Assembly: GCA_022844045.1 (NCBI GenBank)
Contig: JALHMM010000030.1
Coordinates: forward strand, 1 to 60,634
DNA length: 60,634 bases
Origin: Reyranellaceae bacterium
Lineage (GTDB): Bacteria; Pseudomonadota; Alphaproteobacteria; Reyranellales; Reyranellaceae
Reading direction: 5' to 3'
Shown: one piece after another, positions 25,678 to 34,917 of the stretch
Layout: each line of letters starts with the position of its first letter
How positions within the stretch are numbered: the stretch's first letter is position 1
The notes under the pieces: generated by a model
Told to the model about the DNA's origin: nothing
Database searches by the model: none
The model's input: the letters and a program-made list of their open reading frames with translations, nothing else
Position numbers and translations under genes: made by a program

Positions 25678-26457
25678 GTGAACGAACCGCAGACGCTGAC
25701 GGTCGACGTCAACGGCTTCCCCTGCCGCGTGTGGCGCAAGGGTACCGGGCCGGTGCTGGGCTGGCTCGCCGGCTTCGGCGGCCTGCCGCGCTGGACGCCC
25801 TTCCTCGACAGGCTGGCGGAGAAGCGCACGGTGATCGTGCCGTCGCTGCCTGGCTTCCCCGGCGCCACCGGCCACACCATTCTCGACAACCACCTGGACT
25901 GGCTCGTCGCCGTGCGCCAGCTGCTGGTGAAGGCCGGGCTCGACGGCGCCGATCTCGGCGGCGCCTCGGTCGGCGGCAGCTTCGCGGCCGAGATGGCGGC
26001 GATCTTCCCCGCCTCGGTGAAGCGGCTGGTATTGCTGGCGCCGTTCGGCGTGTTCGACGACAAGGAGCCGGCGACCGATCCCTGGGCGCAGCGCAGCGAC
26101 GCCGTCGCCGCGCTGATGTGCGCCGATCCCGAGAACTGGAAGAAGCTCGTGGCGCCGCCCGAGGGCGCCAACTCCGTGGAGTGGCCGATCGAGATGACGC
26201 GGGCCGCCGAAGCCGCCGCCCGCGCCTTCTGGCCGTTGGGCAATACCCAGCTGGCCAAGCGGCTGGCGCTGATCGAGGCGCCAACCTTGATCGTCTGGGG
26301 CGATCAGGACCGCGTCCAGCCAGTGTCCTACGCCAAGACATTCGCCAACGGAATCAAAGGCAAGACCACCGTCCACAGGATTCCGGGGGCAGGGCATCTG
26401 GCTGACCTGGATCGGCCAGACGCGGTCGCCGCGGCGATTCTGGGCTGGCTGGGATAA
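25678..26457 (+). CDS. Alpha/beta-fold hydrolase
   Basis: A 259-aa alpha/beta hydrolase. The nucleophile elbow is GGASVGGSF (Ser in G-x-S-x-G form), the acid is in IVWGDQDRV, and the base His is in GAGHLADL. It starts at a GTG with GGAG upstream. It follows the second luciferase-like gene and may hydrolyse its ester or lactone product, as happens in Baeyer-Villiger-type pathways; this is inference from proximity only. Confidence 0.85.
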   Translation: MNEPQTLTVDVNGFPCRVWRKGTGPVLGWLAGFGGLPRWTPFLDRLAEKRTVIVPSLPGFPGATGHTILDNHLDWLVAVRQLLVKAGLDGADLGGASVGGSFAAEMAAIFPASVKRLVLLAPFGVFDDKEPATDPWAQRSDAVAALMCADPENWKKLVAPPEGANSVEWPIEMTRAAEAAARAFWPLGNTQLAKRLALIEAPTLIVWGDQDRVQPVSYAKTFANGIKGKTTVHRIPGAGHLADLDRPDAVAAAILGWLG

Positions 26458-26502
26458 CTCTGGCTCAAACGTGAAAAGTGCTGATTTGACCGCACTTTGC
26501 CA

Positions 26503-26531
26503 TTGACGAGCGGTCACTCATTTCTGATAGT
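26503..26531 (+). promoter_or_regulatory. Candidate promoter for the caspase-like gene
   Basis: TTGACG (26503-26508) and GATAGT (26526-26531) are separated by 17 bp in an AT-richer patch. The gene's AGGAGG site is about 30 bp downstream. Confidence 0.4.
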
Positions 26532-26571
26532 AGAGCATTCACGTAAGCGTACCTGCCTATAGGAGGCATCT

Positions 26572-28044
26572 ATGCGTCGGATAGTGGCGCTGTTCGCCCT
26601 CGCGATCGGCCTCGTGGCTTTGGCATCGGCGGCTTCGGCCGAGCGCCGCGTCGCCCTGGTTATCGGCAACGCCGCCTACAAGCACGCCCCGGCTCTGGCC
26701 AACCCGGCCAACGATGCCAAGGCTGTCACCGCCGCGCTTGAGCGGCTGGGCTTCGAGGTGGTCTCGGGCTTCGACCTCAGCAACGCCGATCTGCGCAAGA
26801 CCGTGCGCAGCTTCGCCGACAAGCTGAACGGCGCCGACGTGGCGCTGTTCTTCTATGCCGGCCACGGCCTGCAGGTCTCGGGCGAGAACTACTTGATCCC
26901 GGTCGACGCCGCGATCCAGACCGAGGCCGACCTCGACTTCAACGCGGTGAAGATGGACCTGGTGTCGCGCCAGATGGATCGCGAGAGCAAGATCAAGATC
27001 GTCATGCTCGACGCCTGCCGCGACAACCCGTTCGAGAAGCAGCTGTCGCGCAGCATGGGCAAGACCCGCTCGGCGGCGCTCAAGAAGGGCCTGGCCGAGA
27101 TCAACACCGCCGGCGGCTCGATCATCGCCTTCGCCACCGATCCGGGCGACGTGGCGCTCGACGGCGACGGCAAGCACAGCCCGTTTACCGAAGCGCTGCT
27201 GCGCCACATCGAGACGCCTGGCGTCGAGATCGGCCTGATGATGCGCCGCGTCACCAAGGACGTCTTCGAGCAGACCCGCGAGAAGCAGCGTCCGTGGACC
27301 AACGCCTCGCTGACCGGCGAGTTCTACATGAAGCCCGGCGAGCCCAGTGCGACGCCTGCACCGGCGCCGGCAGCGGGCGCCGCCCCGCCGGCCGCCACCA
27401 ACTTCGACGAGCGGCAGATGGAGCTCGCGTTCTGGCAGTCGGCCGACAAGAGCGGCACGGCGGCGGACTATGAGGAGTATCTGAAGCGCTACCCGCGTGG
27501 CCAGTTCGCCGGCATGGCGAAGAACCGGCTCGAGGCGCTGAAGAACAAGCCCGACGCGCCGCGCACCGCCGCCGCCGACCCCGGCCAGGGCCGTTCGGTC
27601 GACGCCGGCGCCGCCTCGAAGAACGCCGACGAAGCCTCGGAGCTGGCGATCGGCCTGACCGCCAACGACCGCGTCGGCATCCAGCGCCGTCTGCTGCTCG
27701 CCGGCTTCAATCCGAACGGTGTCGATGGATCGTTCGGCCCCGGCACGCGCCGCGCGGTCACGGCCTGGCAGACCTCGCGCGGCTTCCAGCCCACGGGCTT
27801 CCTCAATCGCGACCAGTACGGCGCGCTGATCGGCCAGACCGAGACGGCCTACGCCAACTGGCTGGCGAGCGAGCGTGCCCGCGCCGCCGCCGCCCCGCCG
27901 CCGGCGCCCGCGCCGACGTATCAGCCGCAGCCGACCGCCCAGCCGGTACCGACCGCTCAGCCCGCGCCGTCGCGTGGCCCGACGGCGCGCGACGTGATCG
28001 ACGGAGCCGGCACGGTGCGTGACATGATTCGCATCTTCCGCTGA
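26572..28044 (+). CDS. Secreted caspase-like (C14) peptidase with peptidoglycan-binding domain
   Basis: A 490-aa exported protein. It has a signal peptide (MRRIVALFALAIGLVALASA, cleavage near ASA-ER) and a caspase/metacaspase p20 domain (about 25-250) with the His98 dyad residue in YAGHGLQ and Cys149 in LDACRDNPF. A Pro/Ala linker, a helical segment (residues 280-310), and a PG_binding_1 domain (about 360-420, VDGSFGPGTRRAVTAWQ) follow. A Pro-rich tail ends the protein. Cleavage is expected after basic residues by family analogy. AGGAGG sits five bases before the ATG. A cell-wall-anchored bacterial caspase homologue is plausible; targets unknown. Confidence 0.88.
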   Translation: MRRIVALFALAIGLVALASAASAERRVALVIGNAAYKHAPALANPANDAKAVTAALERLGFEVVSGFDLSNADLRKTVRSFADKLNGADVALFFYAGHGLQVSGENYLIPVDAAIQTEADLDFNAVKMDLVSRQMDRESKIKIVMLDACRDNPFEKQLSRSMGKTRSAALKKGLAEINTAGGSIIAFATDPGDVALDGDGKHSPFTEALLRHIETPGVEIGLMMRRVTKDVFEQTREKQRPWTNASLTGEFYMKPGEPSATPAPAPAAGAAPPAATNFDERQMELAFWQSADKSGTAADYEEYLKRYPRGQFAGMAKNRLEALKNKPDAPRTAAADPGQGRSVDAGAASKNADEASELAIGLTANDRVGIQRRLLLAGFNPNGVDGSFGPGTRRAVTAWQTSRGFQPTGFLNRDQYGALIGQTETAYANWLASERARAAAAPPPAPAPTYQPQPTAQPVPTAQPAPSRGPTARDVIDGAGTVRDMIRIFR

Positions 28045-28070
28045 TCCAAGACCGTCCAGCTTTCTTCGGC

Positions 28071-28093
28071 GACGCGGCCCTCCGGGCCGCGTC
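28071..28093 (+). terminator. Hairpin after the caspase-like gene
   Basis: GACGCGGCCC and GGGCCGCGTC form a perfect 10-bp stem with a TCC loop, 26 bp after the stop. No T-run follows, so it may be a weak or Rho-assisted terminator. Confidence 0.5.
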
Positions 28094-28126
28094 GTGCGTT
28101 GTGAGGCCGGGTTGCGGAGGCAGGCC

Positions 28127-28696
28127 ATGAGCAAGGCGTTCATGAAGGAAGAGGACGGTGGGGTCGACGACGACGGCGCCAGCGACGACGTCGCGCCGGC
28201 GTTGCCGGCGGGCACCAAGAACTACATCACGCCCCAAGGCTTCGCCGCCCTGCGCGAAGAGCGCGAGCGGCTGGTGCGCGTCGAGCGGCCGGAGGTGGTG
28301 AAGGTGGTGTCGTGGGCCGCCGCCAACGGCGATCGCTCGGAGAACGGCGACTATCTCTATGGCAAGCGCCGGCTGCGCGAGATCGACCGCCGCCTGCGCT
28401 TCCTCGGCAAGCGCCTTGAGAGCGCCGAGGTCGTCGATCCGGCGCGACAGGTGCGACGCGACCAAGTGTTCTTCGGTGCCACGGTCGGCTACGCCAACAT
28501 GCGCGACGAGGAACACACCATCACCATCGTCGGTGTCGACGAGGTCGACTCGAGCAAAGGCCGCGTAAGCTGGGTCTCGCCGGTGGCGCGCGCGCTTCTG
28601 AAAGCACGGATCGGCGACACTGTGCCGGTGCGCACGCCGCATGGCGTCGAGCAGATCGAGGTGCTCAGCATCGCCTATCCGATCGCGACCGGCTGA
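28127..28696 (+). CDS. greB: Transcription elongation factor GreB
   Basis: A 189-aa Gre factor that rescues backtracked RNA polymerase. The N-terminal coiled coil carries the acidic tip region GDRSENGDYLYGKRRLREIDRR, typical of GreB, and the C-terminal FKBP-like domain ends in the usual VEQIEVLSIAYP. An acidic N-terminal extension of about 35 residues is longer than in enterobacterial GreB. The ATG at 28127 (MSKAFMKEED) has GGAGG upstream. Confidence 0.9.
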   Translation: MSKAFMKEEDGGVDDDGASDDVAPALPAGTKNYITPQGFAALREERERLVRVERPEVVKVVSWAAANGDRSENGDYLYGKRRLREIDRRLRFLGKRLESAEVVDPARQVRRDQVFFGATVGYANMRDEEHTITIVGVDEVDSSKGRVSWVSPVARALLKARIGDTVPVRTPHGVEQIEVLSIAYPIATG

Positions 28697-28875
28697 GCGC
28701 GACAGTGGAAAAAGCCCCGATTTGCGGGCCTAAAACGCATTGCCCTGTGAAAAAGCCTAGGAAAACCGCGAAAAAACCCATGTTCGGCGTGGGCGAGCGC
28801 GGAAAAACGGTGTAATTTGCGCGTCCCGCTGCCCCCTCCGGACACGGGTGCACAACAAACAACCGAGGTTTCAAC

Positions 28876-29187
28876 ATGAGCGACAAGGCTCCCGCCAAGG
28901 CTCCGACCGCCCCGACCATCCCGCTGTCGAAGATGATCGCCGAGCTGGCCGAAAAGACCGATATGCCGAAGAAGGCCGTCGCCGGCCTGTTCGACGAGTT
29001 CGTGCAGCTCACGGTCAAGCACCTCAAGAAGGGCAACAAGGTGCGCGTCACCGGCCTGGGCATCCTGCAGGTCCGCAAGCGTGCCGCCCGCATGGGCCGC
29101 AACCCGGCGACTGGCGAAGCGATCAAGATCAAGGCGTCGAAGAAGGTCGCCTTCCGCGTCGCCAAGGATCTCAAGGAAGCCATCTGA
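28876..29187 (+). CDS. HU-family DNA-binding protein
   Basis: A 103-aa nucleoid protein. The HU/IHF fold has the DNA-bending arm at RKRAARMGRNPATGEAIKIKA and the core VRVTGLGILQV. The N-terminus carries a short Ala/Pro/Lys extension (APAKAPTAPT). The 179-bp upstream gap is unusually A-rich for this genome (several AAAA runs) and probably holds a strong promoter, as expected for an abundant protein; no confident -35/-10 pair was assigned. Confidence 0.93.
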   Translation: MSDKAPAKAPTAPTIPLSKMIAELAEKTDMPKKAVAGLFDEFVQLTVKHLKKGNKVRVTGLGILQVRKRAARMGRNPATGEAIKIKASKKVAFRVAKDLKEAI

Positions 29188-29195
29188 TCCTCTGG

Positions 29196-29218
29196 ACCGC
29201 GCCGCTTCCGCGGCCGGT
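29196..29218 (+). terminator. Weak hairpin after the HU gene
   Basis: ACCG-GCCGC and GCGGC-CGGT pair with one bulged C around a TTCC loop, nine bases after the stop. No T-run. Confidence 0.3.
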
Positions 29219-29383
29219 TCTGGCATCACAACGGCGTCGACAGGGCCATCAAGGTGGCCAGGTCGGCGCCGTTTGCGTCTGAAGCGCACGCCACCCTTGC
29301 GCCGCGCCCGCTTGCCGATGAAGCCGCCGGCCCCCTAACCTCCGCCGCGACACGACGCCGGCTCGCGGCGCAGGAGGAAGCGC

Positions 29384-30235
29384 ATGGTCGGCGCCGGGAC
29401 GCTGGAAACAATACTCGATGGCCTGACCTTCGGCGAAGGCCCGCGCTGGCATGACGGCCGGCTATGGTTCTCCGACTTCTATACCCACAGCGTGATCGCC
29501 ATGGATCCGGCGGGCCGCACGGAGACCATGGTGACGGTGCCCCAGCAGCCCTCCGGCCTGGGCTGGTTGCCCGATGGCACGTTGCTGATCGTCTCGATGC
29601 TCGACCAGAAGCTGATGAAGCTTGTCGGCGGCAGACTGGTGCAGCACGCCGATCTGTCGGTTCACGCGGTCGGTCCCTGCAACGACATGGTCGTCGACGC
29701 CAAAGGCCGCGCCTGGGTCGGAAATTTCGGCTTCGACCTGTTCGGCGGCGAGGCCGCGAAGACGACCTGCATCGTGCGCGTCGATCCCGACGGCACGGTC
29801 ACGCGCGCCGCCGACGATCTCGCCTTCCCCAACGGCGCCATCGTCACGCCGGATGGACGCACCCTGGTGATCGGCGAGACGCGCGGCAATCGGCTGACGG
29901 CGTTCGACATCGCAGCCGACGGCACGCTGTCGAACCGCCGCACTTGGGCACAATTCGCCGATGTGTTCCCCGACGGCATCTGCCTCGACGCCGAGGGCGC
30001 GATCTGGGTCGCCGATCCGCGCGGCCGGCGCGTCGTGCGTGTGTTCGAGGGTGGGCGCGTCGAGCGCACGATCGCGCTGGTCGATCGCGGCGCCTATGCC
30101 TGCATGCTGGGCGGCGACGACCGGCGCACGCTCTACGTCGTCACCAACAGCGCCAGCGGCCCCAATGCCGCCGCCGCGCGAGCCGGCCGCATCGAGGCGA
30201 TGCGCGTCGACGTGCCGGGCGCCGGCCTGCCGTAG
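29384..30235 (+). CDS. SMP-30/gluconolactonase/LRE-like protein
   Basis: A 283-aa six-bladed beta-propeller lactonase. Expected metal ligands are visible: Glu in FGEGPRWH, Asn in GPCNDMVVD, and Asp in PDGICLD. It hydrolyses sugar or other lactones in the cytosol (no signal peptide). AGGAGG lies six bases before the ATG. It heads an operon with the SDR (12-bp gap) and the CMD-like gene, consistent with dehydrogenation followed by lactone hydrolysis. Confidence 0.9.
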   Translation: MVGAGTLETILDGLTFGEGPRWHDGRLWFSDFYTHSVIAMDPAGRTETMVTVPQQPSGLGWLPDGTLLIVSMLDQKLMKLVGGRLVQHADLSVHAVGPCNDMVVDAKGRAWVGNFGFDLFGGEAAKTTCIVRVDPDGTVTRAADDLAFPNGAIVTPDGRTLVIGETRGNRLTAFDIAADGTLSNRRTWAQFADVFPDGICLDAEGAIWVADPRGRRVVRVFEGGRVERTIALVDRGAYACMLGGDDRRTLYVVTNSASGPNAAAARAGRIEAMRVDVPGAGLP

Positions 30236-30247
30236 GGAGAAAACGCG

Positions 30248-31066
30248 ATGAGCGACGATATGGGCCCAAATGACATGGGACTGAAGGGTAAGGTCGCGAT
30301 CGTCTCCGGCGGCGGCGCGGCGGGCGACGGCATCGGCAACGGCCGTGCCGCCTCGATCCTGCTGGGGCGCGCCGGCGCGCATGTCATGGTCGTCGACCGC
30401 GACATCGCGCTCGCCCAGCGCACCGCCAGGATGATCGCCGACGAGGGCGGCAGCGCCGACGCGCGTGCCGCCGACGTCACCTCGGAGGCCGAGTGCCAGG
30501 CGCTGATCGAGGCCACGGTGGCGCGCTTCGGCCGCCTCGACCTGCTCGACAACAATGTCGGCATCGGCAGCCGCGGCAGCGTCGTGCAGGAGACGCAGGA
30601 GAGCTGGCGCAATCTGATGGCGGTCAACGTCGAGACCATGTTCCTGGTCTCGAAATACGCCATTCCGGCGATGATCAAGACCGCCGGCGGCGGCGCCATC
30701 GTCAACGTCTCGTCGATCTCGGCGCTGCGGCCACGCGGTCTCACCGCCTACTCCGTGTCCAAGGGCGCGGTGATCGCGCTGACCAAGGCGATGGCGGTCG
30801 ACCACGGCCGCGACAACATCCGCGTCAACTGCGTGGCGCCCGGCCCGGTCTACACGCCTATGGTGATCCGCAACGGCATGGCGCCCAAGCAGCGCGAGCA
30901 GCGCAAGAACGCCTCGGTGCTGAAGATCGAAGGCACTGGCTGGGACATCGGCCACGCCGTACGCTTCCTGCTCTCCGACCAGGCGCGTTACATCACCGGC
31001 CAGACCCTGGTGGTCGATGGCGGCGTCACCTTGGTGGCGCCGGAGCGCGAGTCCGAAGATCACTGA
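30248..31066 (+). CDS. SDR-family oxidoreductase
   Basis: A 272-aa short-chain dehydrogenase. The nucleotide loop is GGGAAGDGIGNG (residues 21-32), the NNVG element follows near residue 102, and the catalytic site has Ser155/156, Tyr168 and Lys172 (YSVSK). Asp50 after the second strand favours NAD(H). The glycine loop is longer than in classic SDRs and is shared with the SDR at 31777, so the two are paralogues. Confidence 0.92.
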   Translation: MSDDMGPNDMGLKGKVAIVSGGGAAGDGIGNGRAASILLGRAGAHVMVVDRDIALAQRTARMIADEGGSADARAADVTSEAECQALIEATVARFGRLDLLDNNVGIGSRGSVVQETQESWRNLMAVNVETMFLVSKYAIPAMIKTAGGGAIVNVSSISALRPRGLTAYSVSKGAVIALTKAMAVDHGRDNIRVNCVAPGPVYTPMVIRNGMAPKQREQRKNASVLKIEGTGWDIGHAVRFLLSDQARYITGQTLVVDGGVTLVAPERESEDH

Positions 31067-31080
31067 GGGGAACGAACACG

Positions 31081-31632
31081 ATGGCCCGCCTGCCCTATCT
31101 CACCGTCGATGACCTCAAGCCGGCCGACAAGGACCTGCTGAAACGCGACATCGCGCTCTATCGCATCCTGAGCTACAGCCCCGATGGCGCGCGCGCTTTC
31201 GGCACCTTGGGCCGCTACATCCGCTTCGGCAGCAAGCTCGATGGTCGCTTGCGCGAGCTCGCCATCCTGCAGGTCGGCTACCTCGCGCGCGCGCCCTATG
31301 AGTACTCGCACCACATCAAGATCGGCTACGATTTCGGCGTCACCAAGGACGACATCCGGGCGCTGATCGCCGACACCGAGGGCAAGCCAAACAGCCTCGA
31401 GCCGATGGCCAAGACCGTGCTGCGCGCCGCGCGCGAGATGAGCACGCAGATGGAAGTCAGCGACGCGACTTTCGCCGAGCTCAAGGCGGCGCTGAGCGAG
31501 GAGCACATCGTCGACCTGATGATCACCATCGCCTTCTACAACGGCGTGGTGCGCTTCCTCGGCGCGATGAAGATCGACGTCGAGCCCGAGTACCAGAAGT
31601 ACCTCGACGAATTCCCGCTGCCCACGTCGTGA
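31081..31632 (+). CDS. Carboxymuconolactone decarboxylase-family protein
   Basis: A 183-aa all-helical CMD/AhpD-like protein (core GRLRELAILQVGYLARAPYEYSHH). The redox CxxC of AhpD is absent and the conserved patch reads EYSHH, so a peroxidase role is unlikely; a decarboxylase/lyase or structural role is more likely. It is the last gene of the SMP-30/SDR operon, with GAGGGG upstream of the ATG. The stop is three bases from a family A repeat. Confidence 0.87.
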   Translation: MARLPYLTVDDLKPADKDLLKRDIALYRILSYSPDGARAFGTLGRYIRFGSKLDGRLRELAILQVGYLARAPYEYSHHIKIGYDFGVTKDDIRALIADTEGKPNSLEPMAKTVLRAAREMSTQMEVSDATFAELKAALSEEHIVDLMITIAFYNGVVRFLGAMKIDVEPEYQKYLDEFPLPTS

Positions 31633-31634
31633 GG

Positions 31635-31757
31635 CCCTTCCCCCGGAGGGGGAAGGTGCCCGAAGGGCGGAAGGGGGATGTCGAAGACGGACACCGCGTG
31701 TGTTGAAGCATCCCCCATCCGTCGCTTCGCGCCACCTTCCCCCTCCGGGGGAAGGTA
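31635..31757. repeat. Family A palindromic repeat, copy 4
   Basis: Full-length element of the 6658 type between the CMD-like gene and the second SDR gene. Confidence 0.85.
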
Positions 31758-31776
31758 AGAATTAGGAGAGAGCATC

Positions 31777-32583
31777 ATGCGTCTGAACGGCAAGATCGCC
31801 ATCGTCATCGGCGCCGGCCAGAGCCCCGGCGAGGGCATCGGCAATGGTCGCGCCACCGCCATCCGCTTCGCCCAGGAAGGTGCGCGCGTGCTGTGCGTCG
31901 ATCGCGACCTCGCTTCGGCGCAGGAGACGGTGGACCTGATCGAGAAGCAGAGCGGCCATGCCGCGGCCTTCGAGGCCGACGTGCTGAAGGAAGCCACGCT
32001 GCAGGCGATGGTCACGGACGCCATGCGCCGTTGGGGCCGCATCGACATCCTGCACTACAATGTCGGCGTCTCGATCGCCGGCGGCGACGCGCCGCCGACG
32101 GAGATCACCGAGGAGGCCTTCGACCGCGTCACCGCCATCAACCTGCGCGGCGCCGTCATGGCCTGCAAGCACGTGCTGCCGATCATGCGCGAGCAGAAAT
32201 CCGGCGTGATCATCCAGATCTCCTCGGTGGCCTCGGGCTCGAACTATCCCTATGTCGCCTACAAGACCTCGAAGGCGGCGATGATCGCTTTCACCGAGCA
32301 GCTGGCGATCCAGAACGCGCCCTTCGGCATACGCGCCAACTGCATCCTGCCCGGCCTGATGGACACGCCAATGGCCGTCGACACGCGGGCGCGCAAGACC
32401 AATCGAAGCCGCGCCGAGATCGCCGCCGAGCGCGATTCGCGCGTGCCGCTGCGCGCCAAGATGGGCACCGGCTGGGACGTCGCCAACGCCGCGTTGTTCC
32501 TCGCATCCGACGAGGCGAATTTCGTCACCGGCGTGACCTTGCCGGTCGACGGCGGCGCGCTGCTGAATCTGGTGCGGGAGTAA
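31777..32583 (+). CDS. SDR-family oxidoreductase, second copy
   Basis: A 268-aa SDR closely similar in layout to that at 30248. It has the same extended loop (GAGQSPGEGIGNG, residues 12-24), NVG near residue 95, Ser149/150, Tyr162 and Lys166 (YKTSK). AGGAGAG lies upstream of the ATG. It is three bases from the molybdoenzyme gene, so the two are probably co-transcribed. Confidence 0.92.
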   Translation: MRLNGKIAIVIGAGQSPGEGIGNGRATAIRFAQEGARVLCVDRDLASAQETVDLIEKQSGHAAAFEADVLKEATLQAMVTDAMRRWGRIDILHYNVGVSIAGGDAPPTEITEEAFDRVTAINLRGAVMACKHVLPIMREQKSGVIIQISSVASGSNYPYVAYKTSKAAMIAFTEQLAIQNAPFGIRANCILPGLMDTPMAVDTRARKTNRSRAEIAAERDSRVPLRAKMGTGWDVANAALFLASDEANFVTGVTLPVDGGALLNLVRE

Positions 32584-32586
32584 TCC

Positions 32587-34911
32587 GTGCCAGTCCTGAC
32601 CTCGACCCATTGGGGCGTCTACGAAGTCGAGATGGAGAACGGCCGCGCCACGGCGCTCAAGCCGTTCCGCGAGGATCCGGATCCGTCGCCGATCGGCCTG
32701 CACATGCTGTCGCCCGAGGTCGCGCGCCTGCGCGTACGCCGTCCTGCGGTGCGCAAGAGCTGGCTCGAGGGCGGTCCCGGCCATCGCAGCGAGCTGCGCG
32801 GCGAGGAGCCGTTCGTCGAGGTGAGCTGGGACGAGGCCGCCGATCTCGTCGCCCGTGAGATCGAGCGTGTGACCACGGCGCACGGCAACACAGCGGTGTT
32901 CGGCGGCTCCTATGGCTGGTCGAGCGCCGGCCGCTTCCACCACGCGCAGAGCCATATCCATCGTTTCCTGAACAGCGTCGGCGGCTATGTCCGCCATGTC
33001 GACTCCTACAGCCTCGGCGCGGCGCGCGTGCTGCTGCCGCATATCGTGATGTCGATGGACGAGCTGTTCGCGGCCCACACCAGCTGGGACGTGATGGCCG
33101 AGCACACCAAGCTGTTCGTGACCTTCGGTGGCGTGCCGCACAAGAACGCGCAGGTCAACGCCGGCGGCCCCAGCGAACATCGCATCCGCGACGGCCTACG
33201 CCGCATGCGCGCATCAGGCACCCGCTTCGTCAACATCACGCCGACCGCCGACGATCTCGACACTGGCGGCGAGGACGAGTGGATCGCCATCCGCCCCAAC
33301 ACCGACACCGCCATGCTGCTGGCGATGGCGTACGTGGTCTACACCGAGAACCTGCACGACAGCGCGTTCCTGGCGCGCTGCTGCGTCGGCTTCGAGCGCT
33401 TCGCGCCCTATCTCACCGGCGCGGTCGACGGCATCGCCAAGACGCCGGCGTGGGCGGCGGCGATCACCAGCGTGCCTGAAGAGCGCATCGCCGCGCTGGC
33501 GCGCGAGCTGGCGGCCAACCGCTCGATGCTCAACATCGCCTGGTCGCTGCAGCGTTCGCATCACGGCGAGCAGCCCTTCTGGGCGTTGATCGCGCTGGCC
33601 TGCATGCTGGGCCAGATCGGCCTGCCCGGCGGTGGCTTCGGCACCGGCTATGGCGCGGTGAACCTGATGGGCAGCCCGCACGCCCGTATTCCCGGTGCCA
33701 CGCTGCCGCAGGGCGACAACGCGGTGAAGGCGTTCATCCCCGTCGCGCGCATCACCGACATGCTGCTCAATCCCGGCGCGACGTTCGAATACAACGGCGG
33801 CACGCACACCTATCCCGACATCAAGTTGGTGATGTGGGCCGGCGGCAACCCGTTCCATCATCACCAGGATCTCAACCGCCTGAAGCTGGCCTGGCGCAAG
33901 CCGCAGACCATCGTCGTCAACGAGCAGTTCTGGACGGCGGCGGCGAAGATGGCCGACATCGTGCTGCCGGCGACAACCTCGCTGGAGCGCGACGACATCG
34001 GCTCGGCGACGCGCGAGAAGCACGTCATCGCCATGAAGGCGGTGAAGCCGCCGGAAGGCGAAGCGCGCGACGACTTCGCGATCTACGGCGCCATCGCCGA
34101 GCGACTCGGCGCGAAGGAGCGCTACACCGAGGGACTCGACACCATGGGTTGGCTGCGCCGACTCTACGGCGAGAGCCGCGAACGGTCGGCGAAGATCGGC
34201 ATCGAGTTGCCAGCGTTCGACGATTTCTGGCAGGCCGGCCTCGCGACCGTGCCGAATACCGGCGAACGGCCGATCATGCTGGCGAAGTTCCGCGAGGATC
34301 CGGCCAAGCATCCGCTGAAGACGCCCTCGGGCAAGATCGAGATCTTCTCCGAGCGCATCGCCTCGTTCGGCTACGAGGATTGCCCCGGCCATCCGGTGTG
34401 GATGGAGCCGGCGGAGTGGCTGGGCGGCGCGCAGGCCGGCCGCTATCCGCTGCACATGCTGTCGGACCAGCCGACCGACAAGCTGCACAGCCAGCTCGAC
34501 CACAGCCCGCATAGTGCGGCGACCAAGATCAAGGGCCGCCAGCCGATCACCATCAGCGCCGCCGACGCGAAGAAGCGCGGCATCGCCGACGGCGACCTGG
34601 TGCGCGTGTTCAACGAGCGCGGCGCCTGCCTTGCCGCGGCGAAGGTCAGCGAGCGCATCCGCCCGGGCGTGGTGCGGCTGTCGACCGGCGCCTGGTTCGA
34701 TCCGGCCGGCGGCGGCGCTAACCGACCGCTGGAGAAGCACGGCAATCCCAACGCGCTGACGCGCGACGTCGGCGCGTCCAAGCTCTCGCAGGGCTGCACG
34801 GCGCAGACCTGCCTAGTCGAGGTCGAGCGCTACGACGGCGAAGCCCCCGCGGTCACCGCCCACGACCTGCCGCGCTTCGCCCCGCGCACGCCGAAGGTGG
34901 CTGCGGAGTGA
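32587..34911 (+). CDS. Molybdopterin oxidoreductase of the BisC/TorA/DMSO-reductase type
   Basis: A 774-aa bis-MGD molybdoenzyme. There is no N-terminal Fe-S cysteine motif and no TAT signal, so it is a cytosolic BisC-like reductase. The molybdenum ligand is predicted to be Ser113 in SYGWSSAGRFHH, aligned with the GSYGWKSPG loop of DMSO reductase. The C-terminal cofactor domain starts near YPLHMLSDQPTDKLHSQLD. Possible substrates are S- or N-oxides (biotin or methionine sulfoxide). It starts at GTG 32587, three bases after the SDR stop. No dedicated electron donor is encoded alongside. Confidence 0.88.
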   Translation: MPVLTSTHWGVYEVEMENGRATALKPFREDPDPSPIGLHMLSPEVARLRVRRPAVRKSWLEGGPGHRSELRGEEPFVEVSWDEAADLVAREIERVTTAHGNTAVFGGSYGWSSAGRFHHAQSHIHRFLNSVGGYVRHVDSYSLGAARVLLPHIVMSMDELFAAHTSWDVMAEHTKLFVTFGGVPHKNAQVNAGGPSEHRIRDGLRRMRASGTRFVNITPTADDLDTGGEDEWIAIRPNTDTAMLLAMAYVVYTENLHDSAFLARCCVGFERFAPYLTGAVDGIAKTPAWAAAITSVPEERIAALARELAANRSMLNIAWSLQRSHHGEQPFWALIALACMLGQIGLPGGGFGTGYGAVNLMGSPHARIPGATLPQGDNAVKAFIPVARITDMLLNPGATFEYNGGTHTYPDIKLVMWAGGNPFHHHQDLNRLKLAWRKPQTIVVNEQFWTAAAKMADIVLPATTSLERDDIGSATREKHVIAMKAVKPPEGEARDDFAIYGAIAERLGAKERYTEGLDTMGWLRRLYGESRERSAKIGIELPAFDDFWQAGLATVPNTGERPIMLAKFREDPAKHPLKTPSGKIEIFSERIASFGYEDCPGHPVWMEPAEWLGGAQAGRYPLHMLSDQPTDKLHSQLDHSPHSAATKIKGRQPITISAADAKKRGIADGDLVRVFNERGACLAAAKVSERIRPGVVRLSTGAWFDPAGGGANRPLEKHGNPNALTRDVGASKLSQGCTAQTCLVEVERYDGEAPAVTAHDLPRFAPRTPKVAAE

Positions 34912-34917
34912 TCCTTC

